Source of the DNA: Endoconidiophora laricicola
Lineage: Eukaryota; Ascomycota; Sordariomycetes; Microascales; Ceratocystidaceae
DNA: 64,000 bases
NCBI GenBank assembly: GCA_001640655.1
Contig: LXGT01000114.1
Location: 1 to 64,000 of the forward strand
Direction of reading: 5' to 3'
Shown: positions 1-10,749 of the stretch, piece after piece
Layout of the letters: every line of letters begins with the position of its first letter
Position numbering within the stretch: the first letter of the stretch is position 1
Notes under the pieces: generated by a model
Seen by the model: the letters and a program-made list of their open reading frames with translations, nothing else
What the model was told of the DNA's origin: nothing
Database searches by the model: none
Program-made: the position numbers and the translations under genes

Positions 1-859
1 ACCCGGTGTTGTATGTTTTTTGGGTATATATCTTTTGACGTGAGTTTTCCTCATATGTAGCAGATTTGCCTTGACCTTGTGTGTTGTGTGTACTGTCCAA
101 CAACCCTAATAAATCAGGGTTGCGATCCGCGCAAAGGCAGAATAAAAAATCAATCAAGAACTCAGACTGCCTAATGCGGATGCTGATCCGCGTAATGGTA
201 GTATAATATAATCATTATCATCATAATATTGTCAATTTGAGTCACTATCGGCTTCCTACTCTTGGAGTTCTGTCCATTGACCCAGTTGAGTGCGTCTTGA
301 TAACATCAACCAATTATGTTTGGTTTTCATATATCTTACTATAGATATAGTACCTAATGCGGACTGTGAACCACAAAGTGGAAATATAGTTACATACCTT
401 ATAAAATTTTGACTAGGGGACCTATACATGATACATACTCATAAATGTGAACTTGCGGCTAATGATAGTGTTGAGACTTTTAGAAGATAACATATTCATC
501 TAGTAAATAAACAGAAAGTAAGATACAGAATAACCGAACGCCAATAAGAAAAAGCCAAAAACACCAGACGTGATATCGACAATACCATGAGCTGAAGACA
601 AATAAAAGCAATCAAGAGGACCAAGAGTGAGGGAAGTATAAAGAGAAGTGCCAAAACACCAACCACAACGTCAAGTTACAAGTAACCACTACTTACTAGG
701 TAAGTGGGTTAGTTTGCGTTGCCATAAGACTGCCTACCAAAAAGTAGTGCTTTGATTGAATTGAGGTTCTTGACCACTTTGGATTTCAACCATTTTGATT
801 TCATGAAGAGAAAAAAAATAAGACTTTTATATCTGTAGATCGGGATGTTTTTTTCTTTT
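1..859. other. gene-free left edge with small repeats
   Basis: I see no credible coding region here. The DNA is AT-rich with stop codons in all frames. It holds an imperfect inverted repeat at about 173-199 (CGGAT and ATCCG arms around GCTG), two similar 17-mers starting GATCCGCG at about 124 and 185, and two copies of the motif CCTAATGCGGA that recurs near 26.2 kb. The repeats could be remnants of a mobile element, but no terminal repeats or protein remnants were found. Confidence 0.5.
170..363 (+). repeat. two copies of the CCTAATGCGGA motif
   Basis: The 11-mer CCTAATGCGGA occurs at 170-180 (as TGCCTAATGCGGA from 168) and at 353-363. The second copy is followed after 6 nt by ACCACAAAGTGG (370-381). 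The same two motifs occur on the other strand near 25.9 and 26.2 kb. The shared pairing suggests a degenerate dispersed repeat; its type is unknown. Confidence 0.35.
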
Positions 860-1054
860 TTAAACGGTGTTCCATCCCACAGATACGAAAGCAAAGCAAG
901 CTAAATATAAGAAAACAAGAACGATGGCCGAAAGAATAAGACGTTTATGATACCATGGCCAATTTGAGTGGTCTGCGGGAAGAGAGACGATGGATAAGAG
1001 GTTGACCGATGCCGGAAGATCGTTGCGCTGGACGTAACGAAGTTGCTTGCCCAT
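860..1054 (-). CDS. possible small single-pass membrane protein
   Basis: This 64-codon frame starts at ATG 1054-1052 and stops at 860. The first 40 residues are polar and the last 24 form one plausible membrane segment (RLILSAIVLVFLYLACFAFV, residues about 39-58). Codons end mostly in C, as in the nearby real genes, and the upstream DNA read on this strand is C/T-rich like other leaders in the window. I do not recognise the family. It may be a complete microprotein with a C-terminal membrane anchor, or a chance frame. It lies downstream of NOG1 on the same strand, about 400 bp past the NOG1 stop. Confidence 0.33.
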   Translation of the reverse strand: MGKQLRYVQRNDLPASVNLLSIVSLPADHSNWPWYHKRLILSAIVLVFLYLACFAFVSVGWNTV

Positions 1055-1449
1055 GATGATAAAAATAGGAAATATGGAAAAGAAAATATAGTGAGAGAAT
1101 AACTAAGGGCCATTTGTATGTTGGGCTACCATAGTGACATAAAAGTAGGAGTAGTCATGGTGGCGTAGAGGTAGTAGATAATTCGATAGTAGTAAAATAA
1201 GAAGCAAAGGCAGGAAGGATATTGACGTTAACAGGGCGTATAAAAAAATACAAGAGAGTAATAAGGAGGAAGAGAAACAAGAACACAAGCAAAGGGCTGC
1301 TTAACCTGCTGAATGCACCTTTTTGATAGCAGTAGTCAACAGAGACGTCGTCTTCTTCTCTCTTCCGTTGTTCCTTATGCATATATACCAATGTACTTGT
1401 TTTTTTGGTACTCTTACTTTGTCCTTTCATATTTCTTTCTCTTTTCTTA
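1055..1449. other. spacer downstream of NOG1
   Basis: No gene is seen between the small frame at 860-1054 and the NOG1 stop. Read on the minus strand the DNA is T-rich, as expected for the NOG1 3' untranslated region followed by the leader of the small frame. Confidence 0.4.
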
Positions 1450-3582
1450 TTAACGGCGTTGGTTTTTGCCGATACCACGCTTACCGGCGACCAGATGCTT
1501 GACCAGTGAGGCAGTCTGGTGACGATCACCCTCACCCTGGCGAGCCATGCGGTTCATCTTTTTCTGGCCCAATTTAGCCAGACGCTCGACTTTGGAGCGC
1601 GATTCAGTATCCTGGACACCGTCTTCACGGCGGTTTACGCGAGAAACGTCACGCATGCGGCTCATCGAACGGAGACGATCGCGGGGAGTACTATCAACAT
1701 CCATATCCATGGCATCGGGATCGACGGTGCCGGTGCGGGAGCGGCCACGGGGGGCCGTTGAGGGGTTCTGCTTGGCACGCGAGGTGATTTCTGTGGTATC
1801 AACACCCAGCACATCCAGACCCTCCTCCAGCTCGGACAGAGGCACCTTGCGGGCTGAGCGGGGGATGATGGCCTGGTTCTTGAGACGCTTCTTCATGCGG
1901 GCATCGTTGCGGATGAGGGCTTGCTTCTCTCGAATCATCTCGGCCTTCTTCATGATAGTCTGCTCCTCTTCATCGTAGCCTTCAGACTCGGACTCATAGA
2001 AACCGTCAGCCTCCAGGCGCTCCTCCTCTTCCTCAAGAGCCTGAAGCTTGGCCTCAATATCGGGGTCAACGTAGTCATAAACATTCTTGCCGTCTAGAAC
2101 CTCGGGAATCTTGTCGTACTTCCATTCATCGTTCTTTAGCATCCAATCGGCACGCAGATCGACGCTGAATACACCAGCACCACCGTTCTGATCCTCGATA
2201 TCACGGGCAAGAACACGGCGCTCAGGATCGTTCTTGTCGTACTTCTTGAGGCCCTTGACGCCCTCAGGAATGAAAGTCTCTAATGCCTGGCCGTTGATGG
2301 GGGTGGCGACGTGGATACGAGACATGACCTCAGCTAGACGGCCACTGATAACACCAGCGGCACCAGTACCAGCCTTCATCTTCTGCGATACACGCTCGGC
2401 AATTAGACGCTCGCAGGCGGCGTTCTTGGCCTCCTGGACACCTTCGCCAGTGTTGCAGGACAGCTTGAGGAGCTCGATCTCACCGGGCTTGATGAGAGCA
2501 TCTAGCTGGCTCTTCAGAGCAGGATCCAGGTTTTCGGGACGGGTAATATCGATCTTGTTGATGGCGATGAAAACAATCTTGTTTGAGAAAAGGGGCTTGA
2601 TGCTCTTAAAGAGATTGATCTGGGCCTGAACGGGGTAGCCGCACTGCTCAGACAGATCCATGAAGTACAGGATGACGGAGCGCAGATGGGCAATGGCAGT
2701 GACAGACTGCATTTCAATGGTGTTCATCTCCTCAAGTGGATGGTCGAGAATACCCGGGGTATCAATAGCCGCAAAGCGCAGGTACTTGTAGTCGAAGTGG
2801 CCGACGAACAACGACTTGGTGGTGAAGGCATAGGGCTGAACACTATGAGGGAGTTAGTACAATCTGATACTGTGGTCTTGACAAGGCCTTGAAGACTGTG
2901 AATAAAACATACTCGACATCAGCACGCGAAACGCTTTTCAGAAAAGAACTCTTGCCAGTGTTGGGGAAACCGCAGATGACCAGCGTGCGGGTGTTGGGGT
3001 CGATCGAGGGTAGACGACCCAAATGCTGGCGCACCTGATCAAGGTACAAAAGAGAGTCCTTCAGTCTCTTGCAGATTGTGGCCATGCGACCCAAAGCAGC
3101 ACGCTTCAGCTGCTTGCACTGGAACAGTGACTGGGCGTACTTGATCAGACGCACATAATCGCGAGAGATGGTCTCAATGAGGCCCTTGGCAGTCGACAGT
3201 TGACCCAAAGCAATCTTGAAATGGTCCTGATCGTACAGAGTATTGAAAAGATCACGGTGAAAAGGGTGGCAGCTAGTAAGGCGGGGAAAGCTATCAAGAA
3301 TAGCGGCAAATTTGTCGGTGAAAGTCTCTTGGGTGAACTTGACTTTGCGAGTGTAGAAGGCACGGATACGTGATATCTCTGTAGGAAAGTGTTAGTGATA
3401 TTTTGTTCTTGATTTCGACGAGAGCTCCTTAAGCGCTATAATCGGGGTTCATGGGGGATCATACTGAAGCCAGAGCGAATCTGGGTAGGAAGACGACGCT
3501 GAGTGCTACTTAGAACAATGTCGAGAAACTCCTGTGATGTAGGGACCGGAGGGATGTCCTTGAACGAAGTACGAAGAGACAT
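1450..3582 (-). CDS. NOG1: nucleolar GTP-binding protein Nog1
   Basis: Three exons (3582-3465, 3378-2913, 2842-1450) give 658 residues; introns are 86 and 70 nt with GTATGA and GTATGT donors. Nog1 is an Obg-family GTPase that travels with pre-60S ribosomes from nucleolus to cytoplasm and is needed for late 60S maturation. The N-terminal NOGCT-type helical region contains SLFQCKQLKRAALGRMAT. The GTPase domain shows the P-loop GFPNTGKSS, the switch/G3 motif DTPG, and the G4 motif NKID. The C-terminal third is charged and ends in a basic tail typical of Nog1 (SLVKHLVAGKRGIGKNQRR). Length matches yeast Nog1 (647). The start MSLRTSFKDIPPVPTSQEFL aligns with the yeast N terminus, which fixes exon 1. 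It lies head to head with the oxidoreductase at 4.4 kb. Confidence 0.95.
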
Positions 3583-3856
3583 GATGGGTGGCTATCTGAG
3601 GAAAAAAGGAAAGATAATCAAACAAACAAGAGGGTACCGTCGAATATTGATAACACCAACAATAACGACGACGACGATGGGAAAAAACAAGAAAGAGAAA
3701 AGAATTCTCTGAGAAGACGATATCGTAGACCCAACGTTAGCCCAATAATGCTGTTGATGGAGTGGAACAAGATAACTTTTTTTCTGCCGCCGGGCGGTGA
3801 AAAAAGCGATTAAAAGATTTTTTTTCAAACTCTATTTTGGTGTCCCCGCCGCCACC

Positions 3857-3870
3857 TATCTTATCTTATC
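3857..3870 (-). promoter_or_regulatory. triple GATA-factor site
   Basis: TATCTTATCTTATC reads GATAAGATAAGATA on the minus strand, three overlapping GATA cores. Fungal GATA factors act in nitrogen, iron and light control and bind clustered sites best. It lies about 275 bp upstream of the NOG1 start and 524 bp upstream of the oxidoreductase start, so the regulated gene is uncertain. The site is seen directly; its use is inferred. Confidence 0.4.
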
Positions 3871-4255
3871 AAAACTGGGCCTATTCTGCATTTTCCACCA
3901 ATAGATTAATAGAAGCCCCGCCAAAGTACTAACTACGCTTACGGCTTGACAATGTTAGTATGTGTTGGCGGTTTAAAATCAGGGTATAAGTTAGTGCATT
4001 ATACTACGTACAATTCAATACGGATCACGAATGATATCGAGATGGTGGATATTACGGACTGAAACCTAGAGTATATAACTCTCGGTAATGATTAGTTTAG
4101 TAAATCAAGCAGAATTTTACGAAAAGATAAATACCTAGTTCTATTGGTACTAAATACAACAACGGCTGAGGAAAGATCAGCAGCCAAGATAGTTTTATTA
4201 TAAACTGTTTCAGTATGTCCGATTTGCCAAAACAGCATTTCTCCAATTATTATAG

Positions 4256-4265
4256 CCGCATGCGG
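4256..4265. promoter_or_regulatory. CCG-N4-CGG palindrome, possible Zn2Cys6 site
   Basis: CCGCATGCGG is a perfect 10-bp palindrome 129 bp upstream of the oxidoreductase ATG. Everted or inverted CGG half-sites with fixed spacing are the usual targets of dimeric Zn2Cys6 regulators, and CCG-N4-CGG is known for some of them such as yeast Uga3. The palindrome is seen; factor binding is inference. Confidence 0.3.
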
Positions 4266-4393
4266 GGTTTCTCAATACACGCAGTTGTGACAAGGGACAA
4301 TGTGAGTTAGTTTCAGTACTTCAGTTAGAGAAACCGTATTATTATATACAAACATTAGACATCTTTACCGTCCCGTTATCTTTGCGATCCATC

Positions 4394-5607
4394 ATGAACA
4401 CTTCTTCCACCGGACCTGCTTTATTGTTCCCAGCCAAGACCTACGGTAATATGACATCGCGCATCCTAAAAATCGAAAAAGTTGATGGCAAGCCTGGCCA
4501 CGTCTACTACCCGTGAGTTCTTTCAGTTCTGTCAAATGATAGATCCGTAGTCACTTACGAAACTTAACATATAGATTGAAATGCGTCCATGTAGAAGCCC
4601 CAAAGGCTGGTCCGGGACAGATAGTTGTCAAGATGCTAGCTGCATCGCTGAACCATCGGGATCTCTTTATCCGCAGACATCTCTACCCAGCAATCTCCTT
4701 TGACACCCCGCTTTTGTCAGATGGCTACGGAGTTGTTAGTGAAGTTGGCCCACAATGTTCTGTCCATAACTGGCTTGGCCAAAACGTCATCCTTCTACCG
4801 TTTGTAAACTGGGACACGGCTCCAGAGGGCCCCGAAGGTCCCGGTACCTTTGCAGTCGTAGGGTCATCTCGCCTAACGCATCTGGGAGCGGCAGCTGATT
4901 TCGTCGTTGTCAACGAGAAAGATATCATTATTGCACCAAGTCATCTATCACATATCGAAGGCGCCGCAATTCCTGTCGTCGGAATCACGGCATGGCGAGC
5001 TCTTGTCTCCAAAAGCGAGAATGCATTGCCTGGAAGAAACATTTTAGTGACTGGCATTGGAGGCGGCGTTGCCATTTCTGCTCTGCAGTTTGCGGTTGCT
5101 TTTGGATGCAGAGTATTCGTAACTTCAAGTAAGAACGAGAACATAGCCAAGGCCAAAGCACTAGGTGCCTTGGGAGGTGTGAACTACAAGAGCGAGACGT
5201 GGGTGGCAGATTTGGAAGCTCAACTGCCCCAGGATAGACCATTCCTTGACGCTATCATTGATGGTGCCGGCGGGTCTATCATTGGCTCGACCGTGAAGAT
5301 CCTGAAGGCGGGCGGCGTGATTGTTTCCTATGGAATGACGCAGGGCCCAAAGATGGACTGGGTGATTCAAGCCGTGCTCAAGAACATTGACTTGAAGGGA
5401 TCGACAATGGGATCACGCCGGGAATTTGTGGACATGATGCAATGCGTCGCTGACAATAAGATCCATCCAGTAATCAGTCGAGTGGTTCATGGCTTGGATA
5501 ATATTAAAGATATCAATAGCCTGTTTGAAGAGATGGACCAAGGTTTACAATTTGGAAAACTAGTGATTGAGTTAGACACACCGAAAGCAGGATCTTCAAG
5601 ACTGTAG
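4394..5607 (+). CDS. zinc-type alcohol dehydrogenase-like oxidoreductase (MDR family)
   Basis: Two exons (4394-4512 and 4575-5607) around a 62-nt GTGAGT intron give 383 residues. It belongs to the medium-chain dehydrogenase/reductase superfamily and should use NAD(P)H to reduce a carbonyl or quinone; the substrate cannot be read from sequence. The GroES-like N-terminal domain carries the subfamily motif ASLNHRDLFIRR (about residues 72-83). The Rossmann fold shows ILVTGIGGGVAISALQFA (about 190-207). The paired cysteines of the structural zinc site are not evident, which fits the zinc-independent zinc-type-like branch (for example S. pombe SPAC1773.06c-type proteins). Exon 1 is required because exon 2 alone lacks an in-frame ATG. 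It converges with KRR1. A CCG-N4-CGG palindrome lies in its promoter. Confidence 0.9.
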
Positions 5608-6060
5608 CGATCTACACTATTCAAGGTTAGAGCTGATAGTAATAGGTCGTTAGATAATTGTATATTAAGTCATGGAAACGCAATATCCATTTATGGAACA
5701 CGAAAGATAGCGCCTCGGCGGTCAACATTGGATTTAGCGGTACAAGAAGGTAGAACAGACATGGCCATGAGTATATATCGAAAGAAATGGTGTTTTTTTT
5801 TTTCATTTCCCAACGCCAACAAAGAAAGGAAGACAGAAGCAGCTGAATATGATGCAATAGAAGATCGGCCGGTGTCAAGCCGAAAGGAATGGTAGAACAT
5901 TTTCGTCCGTAGCTGGAGATAGCTAATGTACGTGGAAGAAGGGATAAAGAAAATGATAAGAAAGCGAGCAGAATGAAATGGCAAGAAAAATTGGGATATT
6001 CGTAGGGTGTTCAGCATTGTCTGAGAAACAACAAGAGAATGATAACAATATTTCGGCCAT
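5608..6060. other. convergent 3' spacer
   Basis: This 453-bp region separates the stop codons of the oxidoreductase and KRR1. It contains an oligo-T run at about 5791-5801 and no credible gene. Long frames seen here on the minus strand are chance extensions of an out-of-frame reading of KRR1. Confidence 0.5.
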
Positions 6061-7032
6061 TTAGCTGGCCTCCTCGGTCCGCTTCCGCTTCTTCTTCTTG
6101 AGCTCAGGCTCCTCTGGCGGCACGAAGTCCTTTTCGCGCTCGCGCTGCTTCTCCTCTTTCTTGACCTTTTGCTTCTCCATGCGCTCATGTCTGATGGCAC
6201 GATCCTTGGCTTCCTTGCCAAGGAAGTACTCTCCAGTTTCGATCTCCTTGTCGATCTTGCTCTTCTCGGGTGCCGGTGGGAACGGTGTGTACGTCTTTTT
6301 GGTCTTGTCAGTGACTTTGTGCGGGACATGGCGCTTGCTGGTGTTGCTCTTGCCGAACTGTGGCAGGAACCGATCCCAGCTCTCCGAGGCTAGTGTGGGA
6401 TCCTTAGCCAGCTCGCGCTTGACCATCAGAGACTTGATTTGGTAGATGGGATGGATGTTGTCCATGCAGTCCTCAACTACACGACGAACCTCCTTCAAGC
6501 CCTTGTAGGGACCCATGGCCGATACAGTGTTACCATGCACCATGAGGTATGTCTCAGTGAGTAGCTCTAAAGCCTTGAGAGTCGAACCGTTGGGGCCTAG
6601 GATACGCTGACGACGCTTCACGAACTTGTCCTTGTTACGCACTAGACTACGTATCTTGATGATATCGCAAGCGACGCCGTCCTCGAGAATCTTAACAGCC
6701 TGCGGAGCAGGTACGCTGCGAGCGAGAAGGCGGATAAGATCACGGGCATTGAGGATAGAGGCAGGATCGTAGGTCTTGCGGGTAGTCTTGACGGTCATGG
6801 AACCCTCAACCAGATCTAGAGTGCAGGCAATGCCGAACTTTTCCAATGATTTGGTAACAAGAGGCCAGGCCTCGCGTAAATATACTTCACGGTATTTGGG
6901 GAACAGAGTCATGAACGAAGACTCTTCAGTGAAAGTGCCAGCTTTGTTGTCGGTTGGCGTGAAGGTATCGACCTTCCATTTGTCGATATCTTCCGTGTCC
7001 CACGGCTTTTCAGCATTATGGTTTGAGGGCAT
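6061..7032 (-). CDS. KRR1: KRR1 small-subunit processome component
   Basis: This intronless 323-residue protein closely matches Krr1 in length (yeast 316). Krr1 is an essential nucleolar KH-domain RNA-binding protein of the 90S pre-ribosome (SSU processome), needed for 18S rRNA production and early 40S assembly. The N terminus NAEKPWDTEDIDKWKVD and the SFMTLFPKYREVYLREAWP block are family signatures. The KH region includes RRQRILGPNGSTLKALELLT (about 142-161) and MGPYKGLKEVRRVVEDCM. The C terminus is a lysine-rich, charged tail typical of nucleolar proteins. It is divergent from the mitoribosomal uL11m gene with 377 bp between starts. Confidence 0.96.
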   Translation of the reverse strand: MPSNHNAEKPWDTEDIDKWKVDTFTPTDNKAGTFTEESSFMTLFPKYREVYLREAWPLVTKSLEKFGIACTLDLVEGSMTVKTTRKTYDPASILNARDLIRLLARSVPAPQAVKILEDGVACDIIKIRSLVRNKDKFVKRRQRILGPNGSTLKALELLTETYLMVHGNTVSAMGPYKGLKEVRRVVEDCMDNIHPIYQIKSLMVKRELAKDPTLASESWDRFLPQFGKSNTSKRHVPHKVTDKTKKTYTPFPPAPEKSKIDKEIETGEYFLGKEAKDRAIRHERMEKQKVKKEEKQREREKDFVPPEEPELKKKKRKRTEEAS

Positions 7033-7409
7033 TTTGGAGGTCGCGGTGCCAGTACTTGTATACGATCGGTCAGATTTACGATAATATAAAAATGGTAATG
7101 AGGTGGTTGTTAGCTTGGATGACAGCCGCTTCTTCGTTGCGAAAGGTTGAAGTCGGCAGACTGAAATCTTGATGCGGCAGAAAAAAAAGTTGGTTATAGA
7201 GAAAAAAATCCGTTGCGCTTCTTTCTAGATGGCAACCCTGGCAAAGACAGAAGGCGGTGAGAGGCTGTGCTATGTATACAGGGATCATTTTAACGTGCTT
7301 GGCTGACTAAGGCAGATCGGCCCAAATTTCTCATGATGGTTCGAATATTTAACAACTTAAGTACAGCGTCGATTTCGCTGAGGAGATAAGCCAGGCCAAT
7401 CTTCTCAAA
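7033..7409. promoter_or_regulatory. shared promoter region KRR1 / uL11m
   Basis: A 377-bp interval separates two divergent start codons, so both promoters must fit here. A- and T-rich tracts are present (about 7172-7182 and 7201-7209). I see no confident PAC or TATA element. Confidence 0.45.
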
Positions 7410-7957
7410 ATGTCAAAGGCTGCTACAAACAGTATCGTGAAGCTCGTTGTGGGCGCTGGCAAGGCTACGCCTAGTCCTCCTATTGGTCCTGCTCTAGGTT
7501 CCAAAGGTGTGAAATCTATGGACTTCTGCAAGGTATATATACACATTCTATCCAACCGACAATTATATCGTGCGGCACATTGCTTCACACAGCCCAACAA
7601 TGTTCAAGCTAATGCAAAGTACAGGAATTCAACGCTAGAACTGCTCACATCATCTCTGGAACGCCCACGCCATGCCGCGTCACTGTCCGCCCCGATCGAT
7701 CTTTTTTCTTCGAGATCCGCACTCCTCAAACATCATGGTTACTTCTCAATGCAGCGGACGCACCAATTCGCAAGGGCCGCAGACGAGGTGCTGCAAAGCC
7801 CGGCGCCGAAGTTATTGGTACGGTCAGTCTGAAGCACATCTATGAAATCGCGAAGATCAAGCAGAGTGAGCCTCGTCTGTCAGGTCTGTCGCTGGAAGGC
7901 ATGTGCCGTGCCATCATCTACCAGGCCAAGTCTATTGGTATCGATGTTATTGCTTAA
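7410..7957 (+). CDS. MRPL19: mitochondrial ribosomal protein uL11m
   Basis: Two exons (7410-7532, 7625-7957) with a 92-nt GTATAT intron give 151 residues. It is the L11-family protein of the mitochondrial large ribosomal subunit, binding the GTPase-associated region of the large rRNA. The N terminus lacks a long presequence, as in yeast Mrpl19, and carries the L11 signature KATPSPPIGPALGSKGV. Exon 2 begins EFNARTAHIISGTPTPCRVT, then DRSFFFEIRTP. The C-terminal RNA-binding part is GTVSLKHIYEIAKIKQSEPR followed by MCRAIIYQAKSIGID. Exon 2 is recognised only in its correct frame; the intron read through gives a false 140-residue product. Gene symbol is by analogy with yeast. Confidence 0.93.
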
Positions 7958-10749
7958 GTGCACCCAATGAAATCACACGAATCGGCAAATATGGCTCAAT
8001 GGAAGCGGAATATGGGATTAACAAATGGCTGGCCGTTTACACGTGGCTGGCCCCTGAGTTCTTGCCCAGGCCAATCAATTGCCATATGGACGGAAGAGAC
8101 GGGCAGAGCTCGGATATTCGAGCTAACGACATCATGAGCGGTTGAGAACACGACAGCCTACATATCAAGGGTGTAAGTTGTGTTGATGATAACACTGGCT
8201 TGCCTACAAGGCTCATAGCACAGACATGGATTACAGCAACAATAACTTTGTATAACATGTATGATTATATATAATGTGCAATAATGAATACTTTAATAAG
8301 AAGACAACTAGCGATATGGATTCTGCACAGCATTTTCTTGAGAATGCCACAAACCTATGTCATACGTATCAATTTTATACTCTAGCTGGCTCTTTTTCAA
8401 TCATATGATGTTTCACTAGAACTGTCTGGTCTCGATTTGTGAATAGAAAATGTCGTTGAATTCCGAGAAACATGCGATACATATGCATAAAAAAATGCAT
8501 GAACGCCATTTTAAATCCGAGCCTAGTTGGTTATACTGTGTAAAAACTACCTATTGCTTGGTACCAGACATCTTTTGTTGGGACTATTTATATACTGCAA
8601 AGACAACATTGCCGAAGATAGGGAATAGTCATACACCCATAGAGTTGTCAACTACAGAGACGTATGGATTAATGGACAATGGTGTAAGATCATGAGCATT
8701 AGTGCAGCAGCATAACTTATGTAGTGAATGACTCATTGATTCAATCTTATGTGACAGGCAATGAGGTTGGGAGGCTAAAAGAGTAAAGTTGAAAAAGGAT
8801 GGCTATAAAGTGAGGACTCAGCACAAGAACGAGGCTAAAGTGACAGGCGTACATTATCTACCACTAATTACAGTCCCCAGTAGAAAACGGAAAACAGCAT
8901 AGATATCAGTACTGCTATATCGGCACCGGCATGTATACCTAATAAGCGGCAATATAACCCGAAGTTTGCTAACATACTGCAACACTGATAAGCTTCTTGG
9001 CTACGATTCTGGCTGATGCACCCATATTGGAACTTAGCTTGGTAGCTGGTTTTTAGAACTGCTTTCGAGCCGCATGACGAGAAGGAGCTGCAGTTAAGTT
9101 TGTCGGAAACTGAGGACATACTATTGGCGTGGGGTTCAGCTTGTTCGCGTGAGCACGTAATAGCTAGCCATTATATGCATTATAGCTGTAGGAGTAAATT
9201 ATAACACACTCTACTATGTAATTAGGACAAGGTATATGCATATGTCTCGGCGCAGTTGATAGTTACCTGCTTAATGAACAGCATTCAGTGATAGCGCGAT
9301 ACTGGCGTATGGAAGAACAGATAAGAGCCAGAATGCGACAGATACCGGTGGGTGGGAAGGTTGTGTCGTTATCTACTGGCGTCTGAGATGATTTCAACGG
9401 GAGATGATACGGCGAGGGAGTAGCACAAACACGGGCAGATAGATGGGTGACATGGTACCAACTACCGGGGGCTATCAGTCGGTGAGATATAATGATCCAT
9501 TCCATCCATGCCTGGACTGAGCCAAATCACTAGTTTACGAGAATGATCTGGGCAGTAGAAAACACAGCGAGAATAAAATGAAAAAAAAAAATTGATGAGG
9601 AGTAGGTTGTGAGCTGGCGTACATGTCATCACACGCACTAATTCGCTAACGGCATGGTGGCAAGTAACAAAAGGGCCTCTGATGGCACTTGGGAAGTGAG
9701 AGCTGTTTCTCGAAGATCTTAGACATTGCACTGATGAGGAGAATCATAGCCGGGAAGCTGGAACCGCCCGGCTGGTATAAAACTAAGAAAAGGGTACCCT
9801 CTACTGATATGTAGGTAGCATACATGTCTGATGTAGGAAAGATGGAATGTTTAAAGCTAACAAATATTTCCATAAATAGAAAGATACGGACCGAAGGACG
9901 GCTAATCAAGCCAGGCCGGCATTCAAAGCTTCAGCCGGTATTACAGAAATAAGAGGCAGTGATTCTTATAGAGATGGTGTAGACTTCAGAGCACAGACCT
10001 GAATCGATGAGTAGGCCGAGGGATAGGAGTAACAACCGCCATACGTAGTAAAAGCTAAAGGAATGTCAAGACAAGAGCCAACAACCGACCATGAGACCGT
10101 GGTTCAAGGCCATGTCTGACACCTCACAGATTGAGGCACTGTCGCAGTGCACCAGGAATATCGACGAGTGACAGGTTTTGTTGAGTCCAGTAAGTTGGAT
10201 GGATGTCCGGGCGGCCAACTTAAAAGCGGAACCGGGCTGCAATTACCACTCAAAACCTAACGCTGTCCCTTGCCGGGTAAATGTTTTTAGTCACCATGAT
10301 AGAGTCTAGAGCCTCCATTCACGTCGCATTCTCGGCCAAATTGCCGTAACTAGACACTTAAATTTGGCCACATTCAGCCGAGTTATTGTTGTGTCGATAC
10401 GAGCAAAGACCTGAATACGTGATAGTGCGAGAGCAAAAAGAAGTTGCGCGGGAAAACACATAATACCCAAAAAAAAATGTCATACCCATCAGACCGATTT
10501 GGAGAAAAAGTTTATCTAGCGTAAAGAAATGAATAAAAGAAACCAACGGGCCTAAGAAAACATCTAAAAGTCTGCAGCCGGGCGCGAAGCTTGATAGAAG
10601 CGTGTTAGGGTTTTGTTGCATACAATACTTCCCCTGCTCCGGCAGACAAATGAAGTAGCATCTACTTCGATGCACTCCTCGCCTTTACTATATAACATGT
10701 GCAATGCATCGCTTTTAGCGCCCTGAAGCTTAATAGAGCTACGACTAAG
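7958..10749. other. 2.8-kb gene-free stretch
   Basis: No frame here looks coding: open frames are short, lack family motifs and change composition along their length. I found no tRNA or repeat larger than chance. The left part will include the 3' end of the uL11m transcript. Function unknown. Confidence 0.45.

Larger units (their letters stand above)
3583..4393. other. divergent intergenic region NOG1 / oxidoreductase
   Basis: This 811-bp spacer must hold the promoters of NOG1 (leftward) and the MDR oxidoreductase (rightward). Near NOG1 it has A/T tracts (a run of T at about 3820-3828 next to an A-rich run at about 3798-3804). It also holds a triple GATA site and a CCG-N4-CGG palindrome, listed separately. 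No coding region is seen. Confidence 0.5.

Noticed and set aside
1155..2629. Open frames on the opposite strand or in other frames across NOG1
   Set aside because: They overlap a confidently identified gene and have no domains; they are shadows of its codon pattern.
5691..6329. 212-codon Arg/Ser-rich frame overlapping KRR1
   Set aside because: It is an out-of-frame reading of the lysine-rich KRR1 tail running into the 3' spacer.
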